DNA of 63,480 nucleotides, taken from contig JAEZGH010000051.1 of the NCBI GenBank assembly GCA_023417065.1, positions 1 to 63,480 on the forward strand. Direction: 5' to 3'. Below, piece after piece: positions 51,468 through 61,270 of the stretch; within the stretch, counting starts at the first letter, position 1; the number at the start of each line of letters is the position of its first letter. A program made the translations under genes and the position numbers. The DNA is from Bacteroidota bacterium. GTDB taxonomy: Bacteria > Bacteroidota > Bacteroidia > Cytophagales > Cyclobacteriaceae. The notes below the pieces were generated by a model. It was not told the origin of the DNA. It did not search any database and saw nothing but the letters and a program-made list of their open reading frames with translations.

Positions 51468-51761
51468 TCAGCCCTTCGAAAGGAAGTTAGTCACCAGACT
51501 GCGCCATTCGTCGGCAACAGCGACTTGCGGAAACGGTTTTCCTGCGCGGTGATACCAGTAGGAGGCGTTTCCGCGGTCGCCTTCCACGCGGTGAAGGTAA
51601 GCGTGAATCCATGAGCCATCGCTGGTGTTTATATCCTGCGCGATATTGTGAGCAGCTTCCCAATCACCTTTGCGTTCATGCCACAGTGCCGCGAGAAGCG
51701 GGTGAATGTTTTCAGGGGGACTGTCGTGCGAAAGCGTTTTTTCAAATTCCGTTATTGTCAT
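51468..51761 (-). CDS. Small conserved hypothetical protein
   Basis: A 97-residue cytosolic protein. The central block HPLLAALWHERKGDWEAAHNIAQD and HAYLHRVEGDRGNASYWYHRAGKP is conserved across many bacteria, resembles a short helical-repeat (TPR-like) protein, and has no assigned role. It lies convergently 11 bp from the GH3 gene. Confidence 0.8.
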   Translation of the reverse strand: MTITEFEKTLSHDSPPENIHPLLAALWHERKGDWEAAHNIAQDINTSDGSWIHAYLHRVEGDRGNASYWYHRAGKPFPQVAVADEWRSLVTNFLSKG

Positions 51762-51944
51762 CTGTCTGATACGTTAAGGTTCACTTGCTGTCATTAGTGC
51801 CAGGCGCTCCTGTTGTTGATACTCCGCAGTAGCGGGAAAATCTCAACTCTCCAGTGCTGTTGTTTGGTTGAGAATCTTCTTTGGAAGAAGTATCTTCATT
51901 GGCACCAGTTTTTCCCTCCATCATCCAACTTAAAGTCTTGGAAT

Positions 51945-52484
51945 ATGACAATCAAAGAGAAACTTCTAAATAAAAAGCATGCATTTGAAATAATCCAGAT
52001 CTACGGGACACTGATTTTCCTTGGAGTGACGGTTTTTTTCCTGCTGATGTACGCGCTTGGATTGCAACATGTGATCGAGCTGCGATTCCTGAACCTGTTC
52101 ATCATGCTGGTGGGTGTATACTTTGCAATGATGCAGTATCGCCGGTTGCATGACGGCCAAATCAATTACTTCAGAGCCTTGTCGCTGGGTACGGCTACTG
52201 CCTTCATCGGCGCAACGACATTTGGTATCTTCCTCTTCTTCTTCCTAAAGCTGGAGGGCAACCTGATGACGTCGATACAGGAGAATGAGCCCATCGGTCG
52301 CTACCTCAACCCCTACATCGCAGCGTGTGCCGTTATGCTTGAGGGTGTGTTCTCAGGCCTCGGACTCAGTTACATTCTGGTAAACTATATTAAGACGGAT
52401 AGTGCAACCATTCCGCAGGGAGGTACGATCCCTGTAAGTGATCATATTCATGAAAGCCGGAAGTCGGCGGTTGCCCGGAGCTAA
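51945..52484 (+). CDS. DUF4199 family membrane protein
   Basis: A 179-residue membrane protein with four hydrophobic segments and a long charged tail. The repeated pattern QINYFRALSLGTATAFIGATTFGIFLFFF and the LGLSYILVNYI helix are typical of DUF4199 proteins, which are mostly confined to Bacteroidota. I start at MTIKEKLLNKKHAFE; an upstream frame opening at 51813 contributes non-membrane sequence. Function unknown. Confidence 0.8.
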   Translation: MTIKEKLLNKKHAFEIIQIYGTLIFLGVTVFFLLMYALGLQHVIELRFLNLFIMLVGVYFAMMQYRRLHDGQINYFRALSLGTATAFIGATTFGIFLFFFLKLEGNLMTSIQENEPIGRYLNPYIAACAVMLEGVFSGLGLSYILVNYIKTDSATIPQGGTIPVSDHIHESRKSAVARS

Positions 52485-52500
52485 CCGGAACAAAACAATA

Positions 52501-52550
52501 AAAGCATCGGAGGTTGCCGTTAATCGTCAATCTGCCGATGCTTTTTTTTT
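52501..52550 (+). terminator. Rho-independent terminator
   Basis: AAAGCATCGG (52501-52510) pairs with CCGATGCTTT (52535-52544), followed by a run of T to 52550. It ends the DUF4199 gene; the long A/T flanks could also serve the convergent oxidoreductase gene. Confidence 0.85.
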
Positions 52551-52557
52551 ATGATCC

Positions 52558-53718
52558 TTATGCGATTTTAATCCAGCTCTGCTTGCGGTGACTTTCAACA
52601 ATCGCGTCACACAGTCTTAACTCGCGGAGCCCTTCTTCAAACGTAGGGTAATTCGGCTTTTCAGGTTGCTTACCCGTTCTCACGGCCGCATAGATGTCGC
52701 GGAACAATTGCTTCGATGTATCGCCGAACCCTTCATTATGGCCGCCGGGATAGGAGATGATGTTGCGTACTTCAGGATCCACGAGCGAGGGATCGCGCAG
52801 CAGCACCTGGTTGGGTTCATTCCGTTTCCCAATCCAAAGCTCATTTGGCGACTCTGAATTCCACGCCAGGGTAAGATTAGATCCGTGGATTTCAAGACTC
52901 AGGCGGTTCTTTCTTCCTGCGGCAACCTGACTTACGGTGACAACACCGCGGGTACCGTTTGCAAACCGCAGCAAGACGCTCGCGTAGTCTTCCGTGTTAA
53001 TCGGAACGTCCGCGTAATCCTCCGGTGAAAGCAGTTTCCCGGAATAGGTCTCTACTGCCTTGAGTGGCTTTTTGCGTGTAGGGTGTACAGTAGAGAAGTC
53101 TGCCATCACCTCAGTGATTGAAAGTCCTGAGATGTATTCAATAAGGTCGATAAGGTGTGAGCCAATATCGGCAATAGCCTTGCTGTCGCCGGACTTGTCC
53201 GGTTCGAGTCGCCAGTTATAATCCGTGTTGTAGAACAGCCAGTCCTGAAGGTAGCTCCCCACGATGGAGTAAACATTTCCCAGTTCACCCTTTTCGCGCA
53301 TCATCTTCATTTGGCGCACCAGGGGGTAATACCTCAGGTTGAAGCTAACGGCATGGACCAGGTTCCTGGCTTTTGCCAAAGCGAGAAGTTCCTCAGCTTC
53401 CTTTACCGTTGTTGCCAGGGGCTTTTCACACACGACGTGCTTTCCTGCTTCCAGGGCAGCCTTTGCCATGGGATAGTGCAGGTTGTTGGGAGTACATATG
53501 TGGACGCAGTCAAAATCAGCCTCGCGGATCATCTGATCATAGTCCACGAAGTATTTTGGAATGCCCATGGCCACCGCCTTCTCCGCAGCTTCATTTTCGA
53601 AGGGATGGAAGAGCGCAACAACTTCAATATTGCCAGCTCGGCGGAGTGATTCAATGTGCACGGGGCCGATGAATCCTACGCCAGCTACGGCAACTTTAAT
53701 AGGTTTAAGGGGAGTCAT
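52558..53718 (-). CDS. Gfo/Idh/MocA family oxidoreductase
   Basis: A 386-residue NAD(P)-dependent dehydrogenase. The N-terminal Rossmann motif VAVAGVGFIGPVHIESL is near residue 10, and the catalytic EKPLATTVKEAEELL is near residue 98. The C-terminal domain (from about 135) has IGSHLIDLIEYISG and the family His. The substrate is probably a sugar or inositol derivative. There is no signal peptide, so it is cytosolic. It could process sugars released by the neighbouring glycosidases, which is inference. Confidence 0.92.
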   Translation of the reverse strand: MTPLKPIKVAVAGVGFIGPVHIESLRRAGNIEVVALFHPFENEAAEKAVAMGIPKYFVDYDQMIREADFDCVHICTPNNLHYPMAKAALEAGKHVVCEKPLATTVKEAEELLALAKARNLVHAVSFNLRYYPLVRQMKMMREKGELGNVYSIVGSYLQDWLFYNTDYNWRLEPDKSGDSKAIADIGSHLIDLIEYISGLSITEVMADFSTVHPTRKKPLKAVETYSGKLLSPEDYADVPINTEDYASVLLRFANGTRGVVTVSQVAAGRKNRLSLEIHGSNLTLAWNSESPNELWIGKRNEPNQVLLRDPSLVDPEVRNIISYPGGHNEGFGDTSKQLFRDIYAAVRTGKQPEKPNYPTFEEGLRELRLCDAIVESHRKQSWIKIA

Positions 53719-53827
53719 GTTTGTTTGTTTAGTTTAGAATGCCGCCTAAAGTAGCCCAAAAGGAATATGCAGTCAACCTTCCAGGTGTTAGGCTCGCAGA
53801 TTTATGTCATCATCCCCCTTTCCGAAT

Positions 53828-55783
53828 CTACTTCCGGTAATACGAAAAGGTGGTGTTGTCAGGATTGGTAAACGTCAACTTCCAGAATTCTTCGCTGGTA
53901 ATGGGGTTATGCATTTTTTCAATCCTGTAGGGTAGTGCGATCACGCCTGTTTCAACTTCCAGGTCAGCGTCCTGCGACGGATCACATACATTCCTGAACT
54001 TGCTTCGCCAGTATGTCTGGGTGAACGTGATCGTCTCGTCGTCCCAGGCAACAGATCCCTTCATAAACTCAGCGTTGTAATTCTCACAGCCCGTCCATGT
54101 TGTAACCTGCGCTGCAGCCCATATGAAAGTCTGGTCTTCGGTGATTACGATTCCCAACCCTTTGTCCGATGGCATTGTCCAGGGATCAGCAGCGCCTTCA
54201 AACCATATCTCTGTTCCTTCATCATAAAATTTGTCCGATGGCGAAGTACGGTTGTTTTGAAAAGACCATTCGTCGAGCCATTCGCCCGTGAGCGAGGGCA
54301 GGTCAGGAAATTCAATAATTTGAGGAAATACATTACCCTTTGCCAGGTTGACAAACTCATTGGCAAGGGTAATATCTTCATTAAGCTGATCCCTGCTGAT
54401 GGCAGCCACACCATAGCCCAATCCATTTTTGATGATGGACTGCTTTATCGAAACTTTGCCTGCCGGACCGACTACGATATTGGCAGCGTGCATCGCGTCA
54501 CCAATGGTTTCGAATCCCGCGTTGGAGACTTCAACATGACGAAGCGCATTGTGTTCCGAGCCGGTGTTGAAGACAATGCCGTTCCAGTATCCGTTGTGGG
54601 CGGTGAAGGCAATTGGTTCCAGAGCAGTAGCCGTAGCGTTGAGGTAACCGTCTTCGGAAATGTCGATGACCGCATGGGGTCTGATTTTGAACATGGTTCC
54701 CGGTTCAATGACAACTCCTGACAGGATGGAAAGGTTGTTACTGATCAGATACGATGCGTTGTTGAGTTTCTTCCAGTGGGTGACCTCTCCGTTTGCAAAT
54801 ACAGGACCGTATGTTTCTATTCCGTCGAATGCATTTCCCGTGAAAGCCGACGTGGCATCGGCGACATGAAGCATGCGCGCCGGGATATAGGCAGCTGCAT
54901 AGGCGTTTTCGGCAAACGTGTTAGCTGAGAATATTCCCAGTTCCGACATGCCGGAAACAAAGAGTCCGTAGCCACCGCTTTGCGCAATTGTGGTGTTAGA
55001 GAGATTAAGAAATGCACCAGTTACCGATGAGCCGTCGAGATACACGGATGCCTTGGTCACCGTGCCTTCAATCGGCACACTTCCTGCTCCGGAGATATGG
55101 ACATGATCAAGCGTATTTTCTGTGCTGTTACTATATACGATAAGGCCACGCCAATAGGCAGGTTCATTCTCATAGCCTTTGAATGTTATTGGCTTTGCAG
55201 CGGTCCCCATGGCGTTGAGCTTGCCGATAATATACAGTGACTTATTTTCGGAAACGAGGATCGTTACCCCGGGGCTTATGGTGAGGTCGGCTCTCACGTG
55301 TATATCTTCAGTGATGATATAGTCCGGAGTATCATCAGGGAAGATATCTTCGAGGGGTCTTTCGATCATAATATCCTGGTTCAGGATTACCGTCTGAGGC
55401 GCATCTGTCTGCCCTTGCGTGGCCGTGATGACAACCTGGTCAGTTGCAGATCTGCCTTCCTGTTTGATCTCAAGTTCCACTACATAAACACCGGCAACGT
55501 CAGGGGTGAACATTGTTTTTGCTGATTGCGGTGAGGCGGGCAAGGCGTTGCTGCCTGGGGGTTTCGTTTTGACTGTCCAGTGAAATGTAAATGGTTTCTG
55601 ATTTTCACTGTAGGATGCAGAAGCATCAAGCGCTGCCTCCGTGTTTACAGGCACTGATCGATCTTCACCGGCAAGGGCAACGAGTTTTCCTTCCGGTTTT
55701 GCAGTTTCGTTTTCATCCTCACACGAGGTGAGGTACGCGGCCACTATGAGCAGCAGCGCAAGGAGTCTGAGATGTTTTATCAT
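53828..55783 (-). CDS. PKD-domain and beta-helix lipoprotein
   Basis: A 651-residue lipoprotein starting MIKHLRLLALLLIVAAYLTSC. A PKD-like domain (about 35-130, LVALAGEDRSVPVNTEAALDASAS and YVVELEIKQEG) is followed by a right-handed parallel beta-helix (about 150-480, with LSNTTIAQSGGYGLFVSGMSELGIFSANTFAEN and similar coils). A C-terminal beta-sandwich (about 500-650) follows. Such proteins bind or cleave polysaccharides at the surface, but the catalytic signature of a lyase is not evident. It has no clear operon partner. Confidence 0.82.
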   Translation of the reverse strand: MIKHLRLLALLLIVAAYLTSCEDENETAKPEGKLVALAGEDRSVPVNTEAALDASASYSENQKPFTFHWTVKTKPPGSNALPASPQSAKTMFTPDVAGVYVVELEIKQEGRSATDQVVITATQGQTDAPQTVILNQDIMIERPLEDIFPDDTPDYIITEDIHVRADLTISPGVTILVSENKSLYIIGKLNAMGTAAKPITFKGYENEPAYWRGLIVYSNSTENTLDHVHISGAGSVPIEGTVTKASVYLDGSSVTGAFLNLSNTTIAQSGGYGLFVSGMSELGIFSANTFAENAYAAAYIPARMLHVADATSAFTGNAFDGIETYGPVFANGEVTHWKKLNNASYLISNNLSILSGVVIEPGTMFKIRPHAVIDISEDGYLNATATALEPIAFTAHNGYWNGIVFNTGSEHNALRHVEVSNAGFETIGDAMHAANIVVGPAGKVSIKQSIIKNGLGYGVAAISRDQLNEDITLANEFVNLAKGNVFPQIIEFPDLPSLTGEWLDEWSFQNNRTSPSDKFYDEGTEIWFEGAADPWTMPSDKGLGIVITEDQTFIWAAAQVTTWTGCENYNAEFMKGSVAWDDETITFTQTYWRSKFRNVCDPSQDADLEVETGVIALPYRIEKMHNPITSEEFWKLTFTNPDNTTFSYYRK

Positions 55784-56076
55784 GTTGAGTTGGTAAGTCT
55801 GCAGGAGGCGATGAGCAGGGGCCTCTTCAGCATACGTCAGGTCAGGTGGCGTTCGCACGCAAAGAAAAAGGGCTGCCATAGTTGACAACCCCGCTATATA
55901 TAGACATTAAAGTCCGGCTTCAATACCACGCCAGGGAATGACTTTCAGCGCGTGATATTCATGCGATAGGAACGATAGCCCGATTAATTGGTTGTTGGTG
56001 CCACGTGGTTTTTCTTCGTGCACGGCGAAAACAGGGTCATCCGGTAATCAGATGTGACCAGCGGCGAAGAACAAGC

Positions 56077-57387
56077 TCAGCGCATTTCCAGCTCGATGAT
56101 GGTATCGACCTCATCAATACTTTGCTCCGGTATCCTCAGGGTAATGCCGAACTCATTCTGGACGAACTTCACGGGCGTGTTTGAATGGAAGACGCGGGCG
56201 GATTTTATCTTGCCTCCCCACGACGGCAGGATCAGGCTGGTATCGCGCCAGTTGAGAATATGAACAAACACTTTATTTCCCTTTTGTGTCGTTACACCCC
56301 AGTCGCGGGGGGTGAGTGGGCCACCCTTCGTTCCATAGATGGTTTCACCGTTTACTTTCAGCCATTCACCCATCTCGCGAAGGCGCTGCTGATGTTCCGG
56401 CTGGATTTCACCATTCGGCATCGGTCCGACATTGAGCAGAAAGTTGGCGCCATACCCCGCCGCCTTTACCAGGTACTGGATCAACTGCTTGCGTGTTTTG
56501 TGATTGTCGTCTTTAAGATTGAAGCCCCAGGAATCATTTATGGTTTCACAGGTCTCCTTGGGAAGTGTACCCACGGTTTGTTCCGGCGCAAAGCCCGTAG
56601 TATTGTGCCCCGGCAGGTCTTTCTCGAACATTTGGAAGTCTTCGCCCGGATAAGGCGTCACGTGGTGATTGCTGCCTACAAGTGCCCCTGGCTGAAGACG
56701 GTGTATCAGGGAGTACGTTTGTTCAAGGCGCCAGTCCGCATCTTTCTTGTCCCACATACCATCAAACCATATCCCGCCGATCTCGCCATAATTCGTGAGG
56801 AGCTCAGTAAGCTGCGCATCCATGTAGTCGAGGTACGCCGACCAGTTCCCTTTTTCTTCGCGGCCAGTGTAGTCGGTACCTGTGAAGCCACGTGGGTAGT
56901 AATCCGGATGACGCCAGTCGAGCTGTGAATGATAGAAGAACAACTTGATCCCCTGCGCGCGGCACTCATCTGCAAGCATTTTGATGACGTCCTTGCCATA
57001 GGGCGTGCGCTGTACGATGTTGTAGTCGGATACTTTGCTGTCCCACATCGCAAAACCATCGTGATGTTTGCTGGTAATGGTGATGTAGTTCATCCCGGCG
57101 TCTTTCGCGAGCTGAACCCAGGCTTTCGGGTCGAACGCCGTAGGGTTAAAGAATGACGGGAGCTTTTCATATTGACGGATGGGAATCTTCTGGCTGTTCA
57201 TAACCCACTCACCATCGCCCAGTACGCTGTAAACGCCCCAATGGATGAATAATCCGAAACGCGCGGACTCAAACCACTCCCGGTTGCGGAGATTTTCCGG
57301 ACTTGGCTTGTAGGACTCCTGAGCGATTCCCTTCGCCGAAAAGAGGGATACAATCAACACACACATTGATAGACGGATGGTTGCCAT
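56077..57387 (-). CDS. GH29 alpha-L-fucosidase
   Basis: A 436-residue secreted enzyme (signal MATIRLSMCVLIVSLFSAKGIAQ) of glycoside hydrolase family 29. Hallmarks: WFESARFGLFIHWGVYS near residue 40, TSKHHDGFAMWDSKVSDYN, and the nucleophile region YGEIGGIWFDGMWDKKD. A beta-sandwich of about 100 residues closes the chain. It removes terminal L-fucose from glycans. It is not in the same transcript as the SusC locus, so the fucosylated target is unknown. Confidence 0.95.
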   Translation of the reverse strand: MATIRLSMCVLIVSLFSAKGIAQESYKPSPENLRNREWFESARFGLFIHWGVYSVLGDGEWVMNSQKIPIRQYEKLPSFFNPTAFDPKAWVQLAKDAGMNYITITSKHHDGFAMWDSKVSDYNIVQRTPYGKDVIKMLADECRAQGIKLFFYHSQLDWRHPDYYPRGFTGTDYTGREEKGNWSAYLDYMDAQLTELLTNYGEIGGIWFDGMWDKKDADWRLEQTYSLIHRLQPGALVGSNHHVTPYPGEDFQMFEKDLPGHNTTGFAPEQTVGTLPKETCETINDSWGFNLKDDNHKTRKQLIQYLVKAAGYGANFLLNVGPMPNGEIQPEHQQRLREMGEWLKVNGETIYGTKGGPLTPRDWGVTTQKGNKVFVHILNWRDTSLILPSWGGKIKSARVFHSNTPVKFVQNEFGITLRIPEQSIDEVDTIIELEMR

Positions 57388-57433
57388 GATGAGGATTTAT
57401 TTAAATTGCGACTCTTGAAAATAACCTTTCACT

Positions 57434-58732
57434 ATGAGATACAAAAGGATCAATAAGGAACTGTTTGTGGACAACCGGAAAAACCTGACTGCTGCCCTGA
57501 AACCCAATTCAGTGGTGGTGGTGAATTCCAATGATATCATGCCTACGAATTCGGATGGGACGATGCGGTTCCGCCAAAACAGCGACCTCTTTTATCTCAG
57601 TGGCGTGGATCAGGAAGAGACGATCCTCGTACTGTGTCCTGACTTTCCTGACGAGAAATATCGCGAAGTGCTGTTCCTGAAGGAAACCAGCGAACTCATC
57701 GCCACGTGGGAGGGGCACAAGCTCACAAAGGAAGAAGCGCGCGAAGCTACAGGTATTGAAACGATACTATGGACGAGTGAATTTCCGCGTCTGTTTAATA
57801 CGATGATGGTGATGGGCGACGTGGAGCATGCTTACCTGAACACCAACGATCACTATCGCGCGGACGTGGCGGTGGAAAGTCGCGAGGCGCGATTTGTTAA
57901 GTGGTGCCGCGAAAGGTATCCCCTTCATAAATACGAAAGGCTGGCGCCGCTGATGCATCGGCTTCGCAGTGTTAAGTCGCAATACGAAATCGACGCCATG
58001 CAAACTGCATGTGACATCACCGCAAAGGCGTTCCGTCGTATACTAAGATTTGTGAAACCCGGCGTCATGGAATATGAAATCGAAGCGGAATATATTCACG
58101 AGTTCATTCGAAATGGTTCCCGCGGGTTTGCCTATGAACCCATCATTGCATCTGGTGCAAATTCCTGTGTGCTGCACTACATCGAAAATGACAAACCGTG
58201 CAAAGACGGCGACGTGCTCCTCCTGGATGTCGGCGCCGAGTATGCGAACTATAACGCTGACCTTACACGCACGATTCCGGTAAACGGACGATTCTCGCCT
58301 CGTCAGAAAGACGTCTATAACGCCGTACTCCGCATCAAACGCGAGGCGATGAAAATGCTTCGTCCGGGGGTGAAGTATTTCGAATACCACAAGGAAGTGC
58401 AGAAGATCACAGAAAGTGAACTCGTGGAGCTGAAGCTGATCGACAAAACGGATCTCAGGAATCAAAGCAAAGACAAGCCGTTGTTTATGAAATACTTTAT
58501 GCACGGCACGGGGCATCAGCTGGGATTGGATGTTCACGATGTCGGCAACATGTACCACGAGATGAGGACAGGGCAGGTATGGACTGTTGAACCCGGCATT
58601 TACATCAAGGAAGAAGGCCTGGGCGTACGAATTGAAAACAACGTCGTCATCCAGAACGATGGCCTGCTGGATCTGATGAAAGACATCCCTGTGGAAGTGG
58701 ATGAAATCGAGGAGATAATGAATTCGAAATGA
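57434..58732 (+). CDS. pepP: Xaa-Pro aminopeptidase (M24B, aminopeptidase P)
   Basis: A 432-residue metallopeptidase that removes an N-terminal residue preceding proline. The N-terminal creatinase-like domain is followed by the pita-bread domain. Metal ligands: LLLDVGAEYANYNADLTRTIP (two Asp), MHGTGHQLGLDVHDVG (His), TVEPGIYI and RIENNVVI (two Glu). It is cytosolic and overlaps the next gene by 4 bp. Confidence 0.95.
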   Translation: MRYKRINKELFVDNRKNLTAALKPNSVVVVNSNDIMPTNSDGTMRFRQNSDLFYLSGVDQEETILVLCPDFPDEKYREVLFLKETSELIATWEGHKLTKEEAREATGIETILWTSEFPRLFNTMMVMGDVEHAYLNTNDHYRADVAVESREARFVKWCRERYPLHKYERLAPLMHRLRSVKSQYEIDAMQTACDITAKAFRRILRFVKPGVMEYEIEAEYIHEFIRNGSRGFAYEPIIASGANSCVLHYIENDKPCKDGDVLLLDVGAEYANYNADLTRTIPVNGRFSPRQKDVYNAVLRIKREAMKMLRPGVKYFEYHKEVQKITESELVELKLIDKTDLRNQSKDKPLFMKYFMHGTGHQLGLDVHDVGNMYHEMRTGQVWTVEPGIYIKEEGLGVRIENNVVIQNDGLLDLMKDIPVEVDEIEEIMNSK

Positions 58733-59508
58733 TTCGTTTCCTTTATGTCACAACCATTTTCATTTTTTCGCTGGGCTCAGCAGTAGCACAGGAAATCTGG
58801 CTGCGTCCTGAGAAGTATTTCTATGAACCTGGTGATCGCGCCGAGATACAAATCCAGAATGGTGAAAACTTCATCGGAACACCACTTCCCGTTGACCAGG
58901 ACAGGATAGCGGTGCTTCAGCTTTGGAACAGGCTGGGTCACAGTGATATCAGGTCAACTTATACGCCCAATGAAAAGGCTTCCTTTAGTGTGCAGATTCC
59001 GCAGCAGGGATATCATCTCGTGCTCATGAAAACGGATGCGTCATATACACTCGATGGCGAAGCGTTCCGCGAATATGTAAAGCAGTACGGCCTGGAAGAA
59101 CAGGTAGGCGATATTGGTACAGCAAATGAATTCAAGCTCAGTCTCACGCATCGCATACAGCTGTCGTTGCGCTCCGGCAAACAAGGAGGGAATGGATGGA
59201 CCAATCCCACGTCGTTTCCTGTTGAAGTATTGCCTGACAAGAACCCGCAGGTTTTGCGCAGGGGTGACCGCATCGAGTTTAAGGTGTTGGAGGATGGCAA
59301 ACCTGCATTTGGTGTCCGGGTGAAGATCTGGAACCGCTGGGATAATCGCACTACGATCCAGAACATATACACACAACAGGATGGCATGATCAGTACGACG
59401 ATCAGCAATCCGGGTGACTGGATGGTTACGGTGGTGAAGCTAAGGAAAGGAGCTGATCCGAATAGCTTTACCGGTGAGGCATTCACACTCCTATTTGGCT
59501 ATCGATAA
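58729..59508 (+). CDS. DUF4198 family exported protein
   Basis: A 259-residue secreted protein with a signal (IFSLGSAVAQ) and two beta-sandwich domains. The DUF4198 pattern is clear: EIWLRPEKYFYEPGDRAEIQIQNGENF at the start, LRRGDRIEFKVLEDGKPAFGVRVKIWNRW in the middle, and ISTTISNPGDWMVTVVKLRKG near the end. Homologues appear with nickel or cobalt uptake genes or alone. No metal transporter is nearby, so the function is open. The start overlaps the aminopeptidase gene by 4 bp. Confidence 0.88.
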   Translation: MIRFLYVTTIFIFSLGSAVAQEIWLRPEKYFYEPGDRAEIQIQNGENFIGTPLPVDQDRIAVLQLWNRLGHSDIRSTYTPNEKASFSVQIPQQGYHLVLMKTDASYTLDGEAFREYVKQYGLEEQVGDIGTANEFKLSLTHRIQLSLRSGKQGGNGWTNPTSFPVEVLPDKNPQVLRRGDRIEFKVLEDGKPAFGVRVKIWNRWDNRTTIQNIYTQQDGMISTTISNPGDWMVTVVKLRKGADPNSFTGEAFTLLFGYR

Positions 59509-59516
59509 TACGTGAA

Positions 59517-59933
59517 ATGGAACCGATAATATCAAACGAGGCACCAGATCCGGTAGGATTATATCCGCATGCGCGACGCGTGGGCAATTTGCTTTTCCTT
59601 TCGGGAGTCGGGCCGCGCAAAAAAGGTTCTAAAGACATTCCGGGTGTGACGCTTGATGATAAGGGGAACATCGTTTCCTACGACATTGAAGCGCAGTGTC
59701 ATTCGGTCTTCAGGAATGTCCGGCTGATCCTCGAGGCTTCCGGCTCGCGCTGGGAGGATCTTGTGGACGTCACGGTGTTTCTTACCAACATGAAGGCGGA
59801 CTTTCAGACGTTCAACCGTATTTATGCTGAGTACTTCAAAGGCAATCAGCCATGTCGCACCACGGTTGAGGTGAATGCGCTGCCCACGCCGATAGCGATA
59901 GAGCTGAAGTGCGTGGCGGTGATCGGGGGGTAG
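59517..59933 (+). CDS. RidA/YjgF family deaminase-like protein
   Basis: A 138-residue RidA fold protein. Landmarks: PVGLYPHARRVGNLLFLSGVGPRKKG, AQCHSVFRNVRLILEASGSRWEDLVDVTVFLTNM and CRTTVEVNALPTPIAIELKCVAV, with the substrate arginine and the conserved ending. The pattern is nearer to 2-aminomuconate deaminase-type members than to classical RidA. It should hydrolyse enamines or imines. It starts 8 bp after the preceding gene. Confidence 0.9.
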   Translation: MEPIISNEAPDPVGLYPHARRVGNLLFLSGVGPRKKGSKDIPGVTLDDKGNIVSYDIEAQCHSVFRNVRLILEASGSRWEDLVDVTVFLTNMKADFQTFNRIYAEYFKGNQPCRTTVEVNALPTPIAIELKCVAVIGG

Positions 59934-59998
59934 GTGCGCTATTCGCCCAAGCCAGTCGAATGATGGATGAGTTGCGTATGTATTTTTTTCTCGCCTCC

Positions 59999-60200
59999 AG
60001 AGCCCGGAAGAAAGGGCAATCGTTTTTCAAAACCTTATCAACTTTAGTAGCACGAGTCTCTTAGAAACCCTCTACCTTATCAACCTTATAGTCCGCGCCG
60101 GAGGTGATCTTCAGTCAATGCAGGAGATTAAGAGAGGGCTGCATTTGCTGCCTTACACAGCGCCTCCGAATCATATGTGACTCTTATGCATGTGGGCACT
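59999..60200. repeat. Dispersed repeat, copy R1
   Basis: Begins GAGCCCGGAAGAAAGG (59999 onward), then CAATCGTTTTTCAAAACC (60017 onward) and ACCTTATCAACCTTATAGTCC at about 60071. It shares its opening 50 bp with R5 (63174) and the central AACCTTATCAACCTTATAG core with R2-R4. On the minus strand the core reads SGADYKVDKV. The remainder (60110-60200) is related to R2 and R5 but is frame-shifted. Confidence 0.75.
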
Positions 60201-60547
60201 TTTTTTCTTGCCCGCCTCCACACCTGGAGGGCAGGTCAAGTGAGTGTTGCGCAACCATCATGGAACAGCCTTTTGACCAATTTACTATTCGTCGGACATA
60301 AGGTTGTTTTCGGGCCTTCCAGGTGTTACTACCTGGAGGGCAGAAACAGAAACGCCTACACCGATATCCGGAAAACCAATGGTCACCGTAGATCCTCAGC
60401 ACGAAACCGAATACAAGGCGGAAAACACAACGCCTGTGTCAAGAGCTATGCCTCACCACGGTTGAGGTGAATGCGCTTACCGATTGGAGCAAGAGCCGCG
60501 AAGAATGGATAAATCGGTTTTCAAGTTTTATCAACCTTAATAGCAAG

Positions 60548-60935
60548 ACGTTATTCTAATGGCCAGCAGAGCAAATGATGACACACAGGCTATATTGAGC
60601 ATAATGATCCGTGGGAAAACTGGACTTCTTGACTGATACAGGATCCTGAGGAAAGGGCAATCAGTTTTCAAACCTTATCAACCTTAGTAACGCAAATAAA
60701 CCAGAAACACCCAACCTTATCAACCTTATAGTCCGTGCCGGAGGTGGCTTTCAGTTCAGACAAGGGCCTAAGAGCGAGGCTTGCCGTCTTGCCCGATGCC
60801 TTCGGATCATGTGCGACTCTTATGAACTTTCGCATCGATCGCGATAGGTGGATATGGTTTGCGCGCATGGCGGCTCCAGATTTTATCTTGGAGCAGATCA
60901 TCTGGTCTGCCCATGACGATAAGGTTGGGAATTGG
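60548..60935. repeat. Dispersed repeat, copy R2
   Basis: Contains ATCCTGAGGAAAGGGCAATC, TTTTCAAACCTTATCAACC, a second AACCTTATCAACC at about 60712, and the right-hand GATCATCTGGTCTGCCCATG (60896 onward) with ATAAGGTTG. The left part (60548-60697) is about 90 percent identical to 61034-61183, a direct duplication. The right end matches R5. The minus-strand frame across it (77 codons) is likely incidental. Confidence 0.8.
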
Positions 60936-61033
60936 GGAGTGCGGATTTGTTACTAAGGTTAGTTGGCGTGTTGTGTTCAGGTAGGATTTTACCTGCTAAT
61001 GTTACCGGTGTATGAATGGGTGATCGGTAAGTG

Positions 61034-61270
61034 AACGTTATCCTAATGACCAGCGGAGCAAATGATGACGCCAGGCTTTATTATCGAGCTTAATGATCCG
61101 TGGGAAAACTGGACTTCTTGACTGATACAGGGATCCTGAGGAAAGGGCAATCAGTTTTCAAACCTTATCAACCTTAGTAACAGGAAGTCTCAGAGAGTTC
61201 CAACCTTATCAACCTTATAGTCCGTGCCGCAATCAGTCTTCAGTTTGCTGATAGCTGTAGAGGTTGATAC
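61034..61270. repeat. Dispersed repeat, copy R3
   Basis: A direct duplicate of the left part of R2, including AATGATCCGTGGGAAAAC and GGACTTCTTGACTGATACAG. It then has the two AACCTTATCAACC cores (61161, 61201) and a tail GCAATCAGTCTTCAGTTTG that it shares only with R4. Confidence 0.8.

Noticed and set aside
52558..57387. Oxidoreductase, beta-helix lipoprotein and fucosidase as part of the SusC operon
   Set aside because: They lie on the opposite strand beyond a terminator and have their own spacing, so shared regulation is not supported.
60668..60901. 77-codon minus-strand frame in the repeat zone
   Set aside because: It consists of dispersed-repeat sequence and is broken in the related copies R1 and R5, so it is better explained as a chance frame.
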